Shown: in pieces, positions 54,138-64,000 of the stretch
Layout of the letters: every line of letters starts with the position of its first letter
Numbering within the stretch: position 1 is the stretch's first letter
Origin: Incurvaria masculella
Taxonomy: Eukaryota > Arthropoda > Insecta > Lepidoptera > Incurvariidae
Assembly (NCBI GenBank): GCA_946894095.1
Contig: OX335644.1
Location: 21,247,595-21,311,594 of the forward strand
Direction of reading: 5' to 3'
Length of the DNA stretch: 64,000 nt
Translations under genes and position numbers: made by a program
Notes under the pieces: generated by a model
Seen by the model: only the letters and a program-made list of their open reading frames with translations
Database searches by the model: none
What the model was told of the DNA's origin: nothing

Positions 54138-55902
54138 CTGCGCAACAACGACCTTGTTGGTTTATAAGTTATAATTTAAGCCATGTCAGCACATACTGGC
54201 AATGATGTATCTGCTAGATATCAGTGAGGTGACCTACAATTTTACATGGATTTCGAACCATGGAGCAGCTCGCTTTCGTGACGAAATTCACTTATCGACC
54301 TCGGAAAGAGAAAGACAGTGGGTGCATGTCGGTATTATACCCAGACCTCTGGTACGTTAGGCCAGTCCCCGCGCCACTAGGCTACGAGTCATTCCCCTAC
54401 TAGGTGGTAGGGCTTATCCCGCCGGGTTGGTACCATCGCATTAGTTGAAAGATGATTGAAGCAGCAATGAACATGGTCCGTGTATTCAATCCAGTTCAAT
54501 GTAGCCGAGCGCAATGAGAGATGATCCTGTCATGGAACCTAGCTGCTGCAGAAATGCGATGTTTACTGCAATTATAGATTAATACCATGACAAAAGAATA
54601 TAAGAAAAGTCTAGCTATACCATAGGCTACACGTAGATACAAGCCACATCAAAATGCATGCCTGTTTGCAACGTGAAGCTTTTTTATGTTAAGTGCGGCA
54701 GAAGGCATAAGTCAGGACCTCTTAAGGTGGCCCAACCCGGCGGCCTCAACTCATTTGCGGGCACGGTACAAAACCGTGCTGTTGCGCTCTGGGACCTTCT
54801 CTGTTTCTAAGAATAAGACAGGCTCCGTTATGAGGAAGATGCAACCTGTCCACAAAAAAGACAATGTGCATAGTGTATGATTTGGTAAGATTTACGAAAA
54901 TTTTAATTTCAAAACGACTTATAGCTAAAAGTAAACCACGACCGCTGTAGTCAAAAATCTAACAAAAACCAAATAGATTATAAATATTGATTAAACAAGC
55001 TATGTCTGATGACTAATCTTTTTAAGATGTTCTTACTTTATCATTGCGTAATCCACCTCCAAAGTAATTGTATAAAACGCGCGAAAAATCCAAACTTTCG
55101 GTCGTTATAACTTGGAAACCAAACACAATTTTACAATGCCCATGGTCATCAGACATCTAGTTCAATCAAATAAAGCTATATTGAGCAAAATTTTGGATCT
55201 CTGACAAGAAATATAGGCGTGATCTTCTTTCCCCTTTTGTATGGGGAAATGAGCGGGTTGGGCCACCTTAAGGTGCCCGACGACCTCTTGGGCTTTAGAA
55301 ATTTCAAGGAGGATTCAAAAACCATGCCGGTCGGCCAGGTACTTCCTCACATGTTAGAAGGACCAGGTTGAACTTTGGGGGATATATCTCAGCAGGGAGT
55401 TGATTCCTTTGTTTACTGACCCTGTAGATAAAAGATCTAGAGGACGCGGTAGTCTCACCTTGTTGTCGTGTCCGCTGAGCGTCTTGAGCGGGTGCCACGC
55501 GGGGTGCGACCACAGCTTGGCGGAGCGGTCGTACGAGGACGTCAGCAGGTAGTGGCCGTTGCTCCGCTGGAACCGCACGCCTATTCACAACGTCACAGCT
55601 TGAGGTCACTAGAGATCTTGGGAAGTCTGTGCGAGTGTTGTTGGCTGTGAAACTCTTAACGGATGGTCGGGCGCTCAGATCAAAAAAGGAAGGATATGTG
55701 CCATCCAGGGCACCTACTTTAGAATTTTCTAAAACTACCAACCCAAATTAAACATCATGTATGTGCATACAAAACATACGCAAACATAGTCGAAGAATTA
55801 TTGGAGGGTGTGTTTGTGGGGAACTGACTTGACGAACGCATATCAGGAACACATTCACACACGGTGCCGATGTTGGGACTGTGTGTTATTATTATTATAT
55901 TA

Positions 55903-55933
<31 letters not shown>

Positions 55934-58900
55934 TTTATTTTATATTAGACAGGCAGCCTAGGCTGATGTGTCTAAATCGAGTACATAGTTCATTGATATA
56001 TTAACAAAATATTTTTTTTTTTTAATTAATCGGTTTCAGTTCACTTAGTTGCTTATTTTAAAAATGTATTTATTTAGATAAGCGTCCAAACGATTCTTAA
56101 ATTGATTAGTGTTGTTTGCACTTATAATGTCCTCTGGAAGTTGGTTCCAATCGTCAACCACTCTGTTGGTTATGAAGTGCTTCCGTGTGTTGGTTTTGTG
56201 TTCTGTTTTATTCAGTTTTAGAGTGTGGCCACGGAGGTGAGTGTTATGATTGAGTGTGAACATTTCCTTCATTGCTTCACAGTTGTATTTCTCAGTAAGC
56301 ATTTTGTACACTTCTATTAAATCGCCTCGCATTCGTCTTTGGTGCAGGGTTGGTAGTTTGAGGGCCTTCAATCTTTCTTCATAGGGTAAGGTTTTTAGCT
56401 GCCAAGGGATTTTTGTAAACTTTCGTTGTACATTTTCCAGTAGAGTGATATCTTTGATGAAGTAGGGTTGCCAGACTTGAAAGGCGTACTCCAGGAGAGG
56501 TCGTACATACGACTTGTAAATTTTGAGTGTAACTTCAGGAGTGAGGTGGCGAAAGGACTTCTTGATGAGATAGGTCATGGAGTTAGCTCTCTTTATTATC
56601 TGTGCAATATGAGGCTCCCACTTTAGATCATGATTTACAAGGACTCCTAGGTCTCTTTGCTGGTGCACTGCAGATAGTCGGGTATTGTTTAGAAAGTATG
56701 GAAGGTGCGGGTTCTGCTTCCCTAGATGGAGAACAGTGCATTTCTGAATGTTCAGTTTAATCAGCCAGTCCATTGACCACTGGTTCACTCGGTTTAGGTC
56801 TTCTTGTAATTCCCCATGGAGAATATGGGGGTTTGCGAAGAACTTGGAGTCATCTGCTAAGAAGCTCTTGTGACACTCAATAATAGCGTGGAGGTCAGTT
56901 ATAAATATATTGAACAGGGTGGTCGAGATTACAGAACCCTGGGGAACTCCACTCCAGGCACGCTTCTTATCGGAGAATACTTCGCCGACTCGGACGGAGA
57001 GTCTTCGGCCTGTCAGGAAGGCCTCGATCCATTTGAGGAGTTGCCCTCGAATGCCGAAGTGTTCTAGCTTTGTAACCAGTCGACGCAGTGGGACCCGATC
57101 GAATGCTTTCTCATAGTCCAAGTATATAACGTCGACTGGCCTGTGATTGTCTAGTTCTGTTGTCCAATTGTTGAGGCATTCGAGTAGGTTGGTGACGGTC
57201 GAGCGCCCTTTCACGAATCCGTGTTGTTGCTCAGCGATCACATGGTGCTGCTCCAAGAAACTTCTAATGTTGGTGTTTATAATTTTCTCCATGCATTTAC
57301 AGGCGATGCATGTGAGGCTTATGGGCCTGTAGTTAGTGGGGTCCAATTTATCTCCTTTTTTAAATATTGGAGTGACTAAGGCCTCCATCCAGTCCTCTGG
57401 CAATTTACCACTTGAAAAAGAACACTCCATTACTTGTTGCAAGGGTTTAATTAAGTTACACCTTTTCAGAATAATTGCCGGAATACCGTCCGGCCCCATG
57501 GCGGAGTCTTCCTTTAATTCAGTGAGTATGTTACTTATGTGGCTCTCAGTGAAGGTGATGTCAGTGATGGAATCTTCAACACGAGCTATGGTTATTGTTG
57601 GAGGCGTGTCTTTGGGTTCGCGTACATAGTTGGCTTCAAACTGGGCAGCGAAGGCATTGGCTACATCGAGGTCGTCAGTAACAATTACACCTGCGTGGTT
57701 TTTGAGCGTCCGTGGAACTGATGTTTTATATTGTGATTATATTGTAATGCACCACGCGGATAGCTTCCCCTACGATTATATAACAAAACTACATGGCACT
57801 TCTCCTTTCTTATCTCTTCTGTGGTCGGTTAACAAAGATTCGTTTATATGGTGTTACAGTAAAAATTTGGTAATCCCTCGTTTTCGGTAATGGGGAAGAA
57901 AACACTAGACAGGTGGCGTCTAGACGAGCTTGAAAAGAAAATATGACAAAAACATAGCCTTATATTAAATATTTTGTTGCAAACTTTGTGCAAAGACAAA
58001 CCAAACAAAATAATTCGAAGTAAAATAAATTGTAGTTAATCGCAAATGTGATCTTTGACCAGTTTTACAATTGTATACAAAAGTGACCCTAAACACGATT
58101 CCTGGGGAGCTCCTGAAGGTAAAAATGCAAATAGAGAACATTCACACACAAGTGCAACAGCTTTAGAGCAATTGGAAGTACATGAAATCAACCACTTCAA
58201 TAAAATAACCCTAATAAACAATTCTTTTTAACTTCCAAGACAGAAAAAAATACTGACTTTGTCAAAAGCTTTACTGAAATCAGTATGATCACATCAACTA
58301 GAGTCCAGTAAGTCATTGATTCCAACACTAGTTCAGTATGTATGCATCGCATTGCACGTGTTTAGAAGGAGCGCTCACCGCCGACGAGGTCGGTGTGCGC
58401 GGGCAGCGTGTAGAGCGGCGCGCGGCGGCGGACGTCCCAGAGCCGCACCGAGTTGTCCGCGGCGGCGGTGGCGAGCTGGTGGCCCGCGGGGCTCCAGTCC
58501 GCGCCCAGCACCCCGTCCAGGTGCCCCTCGAGGAACATCACGCAGCGGCCCGTACGCAGGTCCCACACGCGCCCGAACGCATCCATACCACTGCAACCGC
58601 AAATGGCCATGGGCTTATGAATTTGTTACGGGGTCTGCGAAAAGCATGCCTGCCGTCCAAGTTGCAGAAATTTCCACAGTTTACCAACTCAATAGACAAA
58701 GGATCTAGAGGATCGGTTGATTCTTACTTCAGTAATGTCGGAATGTGTATTAGGCTAATATCATGATGGCAGGTGTGGTATTAGGCATTTATATCCAGCC
58801 ACCTCGGCGGCGGCATCCAGGTGCAGTCCCACCAGGTCCCACACAACACAACGCATCGGAGCAGGTGGTGCCTAGGGAGCTGTGTGGAGGTACGTAGCTC

Positions 58901-61900
58901 ACCCGGTGACGGCGAGCGAGCCGTCGCCCTGGAAGGCGATGCAGTAGACCGGCTTGGCGTGCCCCTCCTGATGGAGCACCTCGGCGGCAGCGTGCAGGTC
59001 CCACAGCCGCCACGACGCGTCAAAGCAGGCGGTGCCGAGGAAACGGCCCGATGGGTGGAACTCGACGCGGGACACTCGGTGCGGGGTGTGACCGTCGAGC
59101 GTGCCCATTGGCTCCTCGCTGCAATGAAGACAAGGAATTACTCACACGTTGTGCCTCCACCCCTCTCACACAAAGAGCAAGCAATTATGATTCCCCGTTC
59201 GGACTGTTTGTCAAAAAAAAATTTTTTTTTAATGTAACTAGACATGGATGGCTACCGTTACAAACCCGACCACCTAGTAGGGGAAGGGGACCTACAGTTT
59301 TACATGGACTCCGAACCATGACAGCTCGCATTCGTAACGAAATGCACGCATCCGACTCGGAAAGAGAACTAAAGTGGTGCATTAACATGGTGGGGATTTG
59401 AAACTAGACCTCTGGAATGGATGGCAAGTCCACCCGTCCCTGAGCCACTCGGATTCGTGCAAATGTTTTTCTTTTGCTGCCAGTTCGATTACCTCTGGCG
59501 GAGACTACCAAAAGTGTAGTTTGACTATCAAAATTTTAATTAAATGAAATGTGTTCAGACCTGACGAAGTTCCAAAGGTTGACGGCGCCATCGTATGAGC
59601 AGCTCGCCATAGCGCACGCCTCGCTCGCCTCGTCCACTATGTCCATGCCGCCGGCGTCGCCCCCCGCGCCCTCCCCGTCACCTCCACCGCTCTCCTTCGA
59701 TATCTGCGGGCGGAAAGAGAAGCTCGATATTCTTGGAAATTTTAGGGATCAGCACTGATGGAGCCCACACGCCACAACTCCTGAGTACCTTGTCCTGGAA
59801 GTGTTGCGGGAGCGTCGCGTTGGGCGAGAACACGACGCAGCCCACGTTGCACGTGTGTCCGCGGAGCACCTGCAGCTGCTGGCAGTCCGGCACCGACCAC
59901 ACCTTGCACAGACCGGACCTGTGAATGAATACTCCCACCATCAACTCTCTAGACCAGTCTTTCTCAAAGTGGGCGATAAAGCCCCCTCCAGGACGCTAGA
60001 GGCCTACAGGGGGGCCTAAAAGTAAATATAGGGGCCTTGAAGTTGTTTAGGTTGGGCACCTACTTTCAAATAAAATATTTTTAAGATTCATTTATTTGCC
60101 CTCATTACTCGTAGAACTTACAAAAAAGATTTAATAGTAAAGTCATGTCGCATGCTATAAGCCGCACGCTGGCGGAAGACCAGCGGCCAGCGGGTTCGCC
60201 CCTGCTGACATCCAGCTGAGCCACAGCCATTTTTCACACATCGCACATCTTTCGATATTTCTTTACTTGGTTCCTACTACTGTTTTTAATTGTGTCTGAT
60301 ACTGTATACCAATAATTGTACTGTTGTGTGTGAAAATAAATCATTTTATTATTATTAAATATATAATTAAATAAAATGTATCAAAGTAATTATTATTATT
60401 ATATTGTAATGCACTAGCGGCATCATGCTGATGCGTGCACTTCTTTTTATGCACTTGCACTTATTTATTTACTGTCTTGTCTATGATTTTTTTTTAAGTA
60501 AAATCCAGTTTGTTTTTGAAAACATTTACTGACGATGCACTTATTATTTCCTCAGGTTGGCCGTTCCAATTATCCACAACTCGGTTTGTTAGGAAATGTT
60601 TTAAAGGATTTTTCGATGCTTGGGTGAGATTTAACTTTAGCGAGTGAACGCGTAGCCTTTCATTAGCGTGTTCATTGTTTTGAGATTATTGACATCATAG
60701 GAATCATGCAGTATTTTATATGTTTCGATAAGATCCCCACGCTGCCTGCTAATTACTATTATGATTCATAAGAACTGGTAAAAACCGCTGCCAACGACCT
60801 CCACAGAGTACTAAATTTTGACAGTGCTAGCTAGTTTCAACCAGCTTATTTTGATGGGGGTGGGCATACTGGAAATTAAAACAGATCAACTAATTTGCGC
60901 GTTACCGCACACCACTTGACGGCCTTTAGAGGCGATACTATATGGGTTAAAGGGAGAGGGGAGATCTAATTTGCAGGTTACGTACCAGCTAGATGTTGCT
61001 AACATCTTGGAGTCATTACTAAATCGGCAAAAGCTGATTGGTCTCGTATCTCCGATCTGAAATGCAAATAACATTATCAGTGGGGTGAAGTCACACTGTC
61101 AGAGGCTCGGTGCTCTCTTATACTTTGTCATGCATGTATTCAGTCCCGGGGTCTTCAGTCAGATCTAGAACGAGTAAGACCATTATTTTCTTAGTGTAAA
61201 AGGTTCCAACCAGAACCCTATTACTAAGCCTCCGCTTTCTGTCCGTCCGTCCGTCTGTCACAGGGCTGTATCCCATGAACAGTTTTTAATCCTTTTCACC
61301 CTATGGGATTGTATCAACCCGGGCTTTAACCCTACCAACTATTAAGGGAAGGGATCTACAGTTTTACATGGATTCCGAACAATGGAACAGCTCGCATTCG
61401 TAAAGAAATGCACTTAACAACTCATAAAGAGAAAGAATGTGGTGCATGAATGGGTCGGGAATTTGAACCCAGACCTCTGGGAAGGCAAGTCCACCCACCC
61501 ATGAGCCACGAGCTGTTCCAGCTAGGATAGGAGAGGTCAAGGTAGTACCTGACTGCAGTAGATCGTGACGGCGGAGGCACGACGCTGTGCGTCCTGCCTC
61601 GCTGCCGCGCGGACGCTGCCCGCCTGCTCCAGGTGCTTCCGGGCGAGCGCCAACCTGCCGCCGAGGTACACAACGCTCAACATTCCTCCGGTAAGGACTA
61701 ACCGATCCTGTCGATCCATTCTTTATAGCGTCGGTACACTGTGAATGCTCCATGCGTCGTGGGATGCCAATCTGGCAACCTGGACACGGAGAGATGTCGC
61801 CTGGCGTATTGGGGTTTCTTTGATAGCTACAAGAAGATGTGGACTGTTGTGAGTGTAGATTACTGTTGAGGGATTTGAAATAAAATATTTTTGAATAATT

Positions 61901-63788
61901 GAATGATTGAAATAAAATTAAAAACAAATCCTCTCACATATTTACAGGCCCACAATTCGGAAATCAAAGACAACATTTCATCATCAAACGATAAAAAAGT
62001 TAAGTAACATCCGGTATTATCGGTTCTAGTTATTTTGATAAAGGCTGGTGCACACAAAACAACATTTAATCACAAACAACATGTCATTGTCAAACGACCA
62101 TAAAGTGAAGGAACATCCGGTGCTGCGGATTCTAGCTACTATACCTCTCCTTGGCGCGGGGGAGGGAGTAGCGCGCGATGGCGAGGCGCGCCGCGCGCAG
62201 CTCGGGCGGCCCCTCGTGGTACCAGGTGCCCTCGCGGCCGCGGTCGCGCTGCATCCGCGCCTCCTCCTCTTCCATTTTCTTGTGGATTGCATCCTCGCCC
62301 AGGCTGGGCCATATTATACCATATTTTATTTTCTTAATATTATTTACTCCTAATGTAATGTATTCTTAATGTTCCTATTCCTTTTTTAAACTACTTTAAA
62401 ATGGACATTATCACATGGATGTTTTCAGTTGTTGGCGAGCGGTACTCACCCAGCGGCCGATGAAGGCACCCGAAGACGCCGCACAACAGATGGAAACCCT
62501 AACCTACTGGATGCAGCTAGAACTAGAGCTTCTCACTATCATCAGCTTTAAGCTGCAAGTGGATATAAATAAATAAATAACTCGAAGTTGAGCCATTCCG
62601 TTTAGTGCTTAATAACCCTTTCTCGTGATTAGTTTGATAACACAAAACACAACAAAAGCCCACAGTTGAAATTAAATAAAAACTACATAGTCGACTGAGT
62701 AGTATTGCAAGTACGTACAAGCTGAGCAGGTCTCTGAGCCGCACTCGCCGCTCGGCCGGGCCCTCCCCGAAGAGGCACACCGGCTCGCCCAGCTGCCGGA
62801 GGCTGCGCCGCACCTTCGGGGACATGCACACACAGGTGAGCACAGACCACTTGAATATTCATAGAAAGTGAAGAGCAGCATGCAATACACACATCAGAAG
62901 AATACAAAGCGGGTCGTAGTTAACTTGTCTTGCGTGCCAAAGATCATGGGTTCAATCCTTGCCCCGTTCATGAGCCGCTTTCTTTCTCTTTTGAGTTGGA
63001 TAAATGCATTGAATGCAATGAATCCATGTAAAAACTGTACGTCCACTTCCAATACTAAGTGGTCGGGTTAAAACCGCCCGGGTTAGTACCATCGTACCGC
63101 ATGATATACTCTGGGATTCGAAGCCTTTGTTTATGACACAAGAGAATAAAGAGAACCGCTAGGCCACGGACCACACATGTCGAGTTTGAGTGATCCACGT
63201 AGGCTCACATGTGCGCTTACCTCGTCGTCATCGGTGGAGACGTTGAGCTGGCGTGCCTTCCGTCGCCGCTCGAACTCCTCCAGCAGCGCTTGTTTGTCCT
63301 TCGCCATCTCATCGTCCAGCTCCATGTACTCTGATGATAAGGGTTAGTAATAATTAAATTCAATTTGTCGTTAACACATTTATTTTTATAAATAAAAAAA
63401 TATACTGATGCAAACATGAAACGACACTAAATTAAAGTGCACTAATTACCGTATTATGACTCCTTACCCGAAAAAAAAAGTTTCTTACTTATTCACGACA
63501 TAACGATTTCGATAAATGATGGCAGTAAATGATGAGCTGAGAAAGGGGCAGCTGGCACTACGCGGCTTAGGGCGGCTGAGCTATGCTTAATTGTATAGGT
63601 ACCCGAACGCGGGACTTAACATGAAGAATTTAGAACGTACCATTAGAGATCTGTATGTCGCCGAGCTCTGTGCCGCGCGGGGCGCCCTCGTCGCGCGCCG
63701 CCAGCCGCGCGCGCTCCTGCTCCTCCAGCGAGCCATAGTGCACCGAGCGGCTTTTCTTTACGAACACAACATCGTCGTCGTCCGACAT
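54045..63788 (-). CDS. PRPF4: U4/U6 snRNP protein Prp4 (12 exons, complete)
   Basis: The exons in coding order are 63788-63641, 63330-63221, 62813-62719, 62303-62145, 61654-61549, 61056-60986, 59918-59789, 59703-59561, 59118-58903, 58590-58379, 55580-55459 and 54137-54045 (TAG), 534 residues against about 522 in human. Prp4 (PRPF4, Drosophila U4-U6-60K) is a nuclear scaffold of the U4/U6.U5 tri-snRNP, bound to Prp3 and the U4/U6 duplex. Visible: [14 protein letters not shown] near the start, the SFM-type helix ([20 protein letters not shown], about 90-109) and a seven-bladed WD40 propeller from about 205 to the end. ATG 63788 is the first in-frame ATG. A Gly/Asp-rich insert at about 276-300 is longer than in human. 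Confidence 0.95.
54226..54390 (-). mobile_element. SINE-A 5' half, reverse, in Prp4 intron 11
   Basis: TTTTACATGGATTTCGAACC, GGTACGTTAGGCCAGTCCCC and the head GCCACTAGGCTACGAG are present. It ends where a second, forward SINE-A fragment begins. Confidence 0.75.
54394..54560 (+). mobile_element. SINE-A 3' part, forward, head-to-head with its neighbour
   Basis: CCCCTACTAGGTGGTAGGG, GGTTGGTACCATCGC and CCAGTTCAATGTAGCCG follow directly on 54390. The result looks like an inversion inside one SINE or two insertions. Confidence 0.7.
54726..55267. mobile_element. TTAA-flanked MITE in Prp4 intron 11
   Basis: The terminal inverted repeats are GGTGGCCCAACCC and GGGTTGGGCCACC, with TTAA directly outside at 54722-54725 and 55268-55271. 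The 542-bp interior has no coding frame. The target site suggests piggyBac-type mobilisation, though the terminal word does not start with the usual CCC. Confidence 0.75.
55459..55580 (-). CDS. PRPF4: Prp4 exon 11: WD blade
   Basis: The acceptor GACGTTGTGAATAG has a weak pyrimidine tract; the donor GTGAGA is at 55458. Phase is 1 in and 0 out. It encodes [40 protein letters not shown] and K, matching human [41 protein letters not shown]. Confidence 0.95.
55888..57722 (-). mobile_element. LINE with long reverse-transcriptase frame, in Prp4 intron 10
   Basis: One frame stays open from about 57722 to the stop near 56045 (about 560 codons). Reverse-transcriptase blocks appear in order: [78 protein letters not shown] and LDWLIKLN-like text (SMDWLIKLN). 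A C-terminal block [12 protein letters not shown] follows. The set fits the CR1/jockey superfamily. The 5' part, including any endonuclease, is missing. The catalytic box reads LADD rather than F/YADD. The 3' end has GACAGGCAGCC and ATTT/ATT microsatellite. It lies in the same orientation as the host gene. Confidence 0.9.
58036..58316 (-). mobile_element. decayed reverse-transcriptase fragment
   Basis: The - strand shows [17 protein letters not shown] and [16 protein letters not shown] in order, with stops between. These are degraded RT palm blocks (AFDxV...GVPQGSxLGPLLF). It is much older than the neighbouring LINE. Confidence 0.6.
58379..58590 (-). CDS. PRPF4: Prp4 exon 10: two WD blades
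   Basis: The acceptor TTTGCGGTTGCAG precedes 58590 and the donor GTGAGC is at 58378. Phase is 2 in and 1 out. It encodes [46 protein letters not shown] and LPAHTDLVG. Very GC-rich; antisense frames here are shadows. Confidence 0.95.
58735..58798 (+). mobile_element. SINE-A 3' scrap in Prp4 intron 9
   Basis: GGAATGTGTATTAGGCTAATATCATGATGGCAG is the last 60 bp of the family, without the A-tail. Confidence 0.55.
58903..59118 (-). CDS. PRPF4: Prp4 exon 9: WD blades
   Basis: The acceptor TTGTCTTCATTGCAG precedes 59118 and the donor GTGAGC is at 58902. Phase is 2 in and 2 out. It encodes [40 protein letters not shown] and [15 protein letters not shown], aligned with human [32 protein letters not shown]. 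Confidence 0.95.
59238..59456 (-). mobile_element. SINE-A with internal deletion, Prp4 intron 8
   Basis: ATGGATGGCTACCGTTACAAA jumps directly to CCGACCACCTAGTAGGGG, so the middle 130 bp or so is lost. It ends in the second-type head (CCACCCGTCCCTGAGCCACTCG). Confidence 0.75.
59561..59703 (-). CDS. PRPF4: Prp4 exon 8: Gly/Asp insert plus WD blade
   Basis: The acceptor CTTTCCGCCCGCAG precedes 59703. The donor is the weaker AG|GTCTGA at 59560, but only this GT keeps the frame into exon 9. It encodes [20 protein letters not shown], then [19 protein letters not shown]. Human has a shorter link before NLASCAADGSVKLW. Confidence 0.88.
59789..59918 (-). CDS. PRPF4: Prp4 exon 7: first WD blade
   Basis: The acceptor TATTCATTCACAG precedes 59918 and the donor GTACTC is at 59788. 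Phase is 2 in and 0 out. It encodes [36 protein letters not shown], nearly as in human. The intron that follows (59788-59704) is only 85 nt, the shortest in the gene. Confidence 0.95.
59950..60409. other. Prp4 intron 6, left part; possible hAT-like terminus
   Basis: CAGTCTTTCTCAAAGTGGGC at about 59954 resembles the 5' terminal repeat of some hAT elements. No matching inverted end was found, so this is weak. The rest is AT-rich with ATT microsatellite near 60390. Confidence 0.25.
60410..60760 (-). mobile_element. third LINE 3' remnant, Prp4 intron 6
   Basis: The - strand reads [19 protein letters not shown] and FKNKLD, preceded by a RQRGDLI-like word near 60745. This matches the C-terminal block shared by the LINEs at 39808 and 55888 (NRVVxxWNxLPEDxI...NQFKNRLD). 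It is more diverged than those two. Confidence 0.7.
60986..61056 (-). CDS. PRPF4: Prp4 exon 6
   Basis: The acceptor GTTATTTGCATTTCAG precedes 61056 and the donor GTACGT is at 60985. Phase is 0 in and 2 out. It encodes [23 protein letters not shown] and the first two bases of a Trp codon, matching human [24 protein letters not shown]. Confidence 0.95.
61203..61292 (-). mobile_element. SINE-B tail fragment, Prp4 intron 5
   Basis: GAACCCTATTACTAAGCCTCC, GTCCGTCCGTCCGTCTGTCAC and AGGGCTGTATCCCATGAAC are the complement of the SINE-B tail. Confidence 0.7.
61297..61519 (-). mobile_element. SINE-A 5' part, Prp4 intron 5
   Basis: It ends with the second-type head (CCACCCACCCATGAGCCACGAG) 29 nt from the exon 5 donor. 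The body begins at ATGGGATTGTATCAACCCGG. Confidence 0.75.
61549..61654 (-). CDS. PRPF4: Prp4 exon 5
   Basis: The acceptor TACCTCGGCGGCAG precedes 61654 and the donor GTACTA is at 61548. Phase is 2 in and 0 out. It encodes [35 protein letters not shown], in the position of human LEEARLHKEIPE...LRSLNNFCSQ. Confidence 0.92.
62145..62303 (-). CDS. PRPF4: Prp4 exon 4
   Basis: The acceptor AATATGGCCCAG lacks a good pyrimidine tract; the donor GTATAG is at 62144. Phase is 2 on both sides. It encodes [40 protein letters not shown] and YSLPRAKE, matching human [29 protein letters not shown]. Confidence 0.93.
62719..62813 (-). CDS. PRPF4: Prp4 exon 3: SFM-type motif
   Basis: The acceptor CATGTCCCCGAAG precedes 62813 and the donor GTACGT is at 62718. 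Phase is 0 in and 2 out. It encodes [31 protein letters not shown]. The [20 protein letters not shown] block is diagnostic of Prp4 and the SFM domain. Confidence 0.97.
62925..63105 (+). mobile_element. SINE-A copy in Prp4 intron 2
   Basis: The head fragment has CATGGGTTCAATCC (B-box-like); CTTTCTTTCTC, GAGTTGGATAAATGCATT and GGTTAGTACCATCG follow; the tail is missing. Confidence 0.7.
63221..63330 (-). CDS. PRPF4: Prp4 exon 2
   Basis: The acceptor CTTATCATCAG precedes 63330 and the donor GTAAGC is at 63220. Phase is 1 in and 0 out. It encodes [36 protein letters not shown], matching human [22 protein letters not shown]. Confidence 0.96.
63641..63788 (-). CDS. PRPF4: Prp4 exon 1 with start codon
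   Basis: ATG is at 63788-63786 and the donor GTACGT at 63640; the exon ends in phase 1. It encodes [56 protein letters not shown] matches human IYYGSLEEKERERLAKGE. A CACCACAG just before the ATG could be an acceptor of a 5' UTR intron, but the tract before it is not pyrimidine-rich. Confidence 0.95.
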
Positions 63789-63830
63789 CCTGTGGTGCGA
63801 GTCGTGGCCGATTTTGAGGTTATGACGCAC

Positions 63831-64000
63831 CGGGCTCGGTGTTACTGGTCAGGAGTGGAATGCCGATAGGTGGTTTTTAATGTACTTTTTAGCATTATCG
63901 GTTAAGTAGCCATATAATTTTAATAGCACCACTGAAAATGAATGTAAACAAACAATAATCACTACAAATAAAATCTATATATTCTGTGCCGGCAACCACA
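63831..64000 (-). promoter_or_regulatory. Prp4 5' UTR and probable promoter region
   Basis: AT-rich sequence upstream of the Prp4 start, preceded by a GC-rich 5' end. No TATA box at a suitable distance or initiator was verified. The window ends here. Confidence 0.3.

Overview
The window looks like nuclear DNA of a moth or butterfly (Lepidoptera). It has AT-rich background with GC-rich exons split by short GT-AG introns. It also carries tRNA-derived SINEs, a repeat whose tail contains runs of GGAC, Helitron-type elements (TC...CTAG) and a short TTAGG run. The species cannot be named from sequence alone.

Two protein-coding genes are clear, both at the right end and converging tail to tail. On the + strand, nine exons (41574-49836) encode the central and C-terminal parts (1107 residues) of an ARID5B-type chromatin protein; its N-terminal exon(s) are not visible. 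On the - strand, twelve exons (63788 down to 54045) encode a complete 534-residue Prp4/PRPF4, the U4/U6 snRNP WD40 protein of the spliceosome. All 19 introns follow GT-AG and every phase joins correctly. About 4.2 kb separates the two stop codons.

The left 41 kb has no confirmed gene. It is either intergenic or a long 5' intron of the ARID5B gene. It holds dispersed repeats (SINEs, Helitrons, hairpin MITEs, broken LINEs), several minisatellites and a string of CpG-rich islets that could be enhancers or non-coding first exons. One 108-nt segment (9575-9682) has good splice sites and an open frame and may be an orphan exon; a possible leftward coding start lies in the first 41 bases.

The most unusual structures are these. 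A fold-back element just upstream of the first ARID5B exon carries hammerhead-ribozyme-like motifs on both strands. A 17-bp minisatellite grew at the broken end of a MITE and runs to about 16 nt from a 3' splice site. A 42-bp repeat of seven units was made from a SINE end plus its flank. There are nested MITE-in-MITE and SINE-in-SINE insertions, a TTAA-flanked MITE, and a roughly 70-bp repeat of unknown nature present three times. In this answer SINE-A means the abundant tRNA-derived family, SINE-B the family with the GGAC-rich tail, and MITE-1, -2 and -C are working names for three hairpin families.
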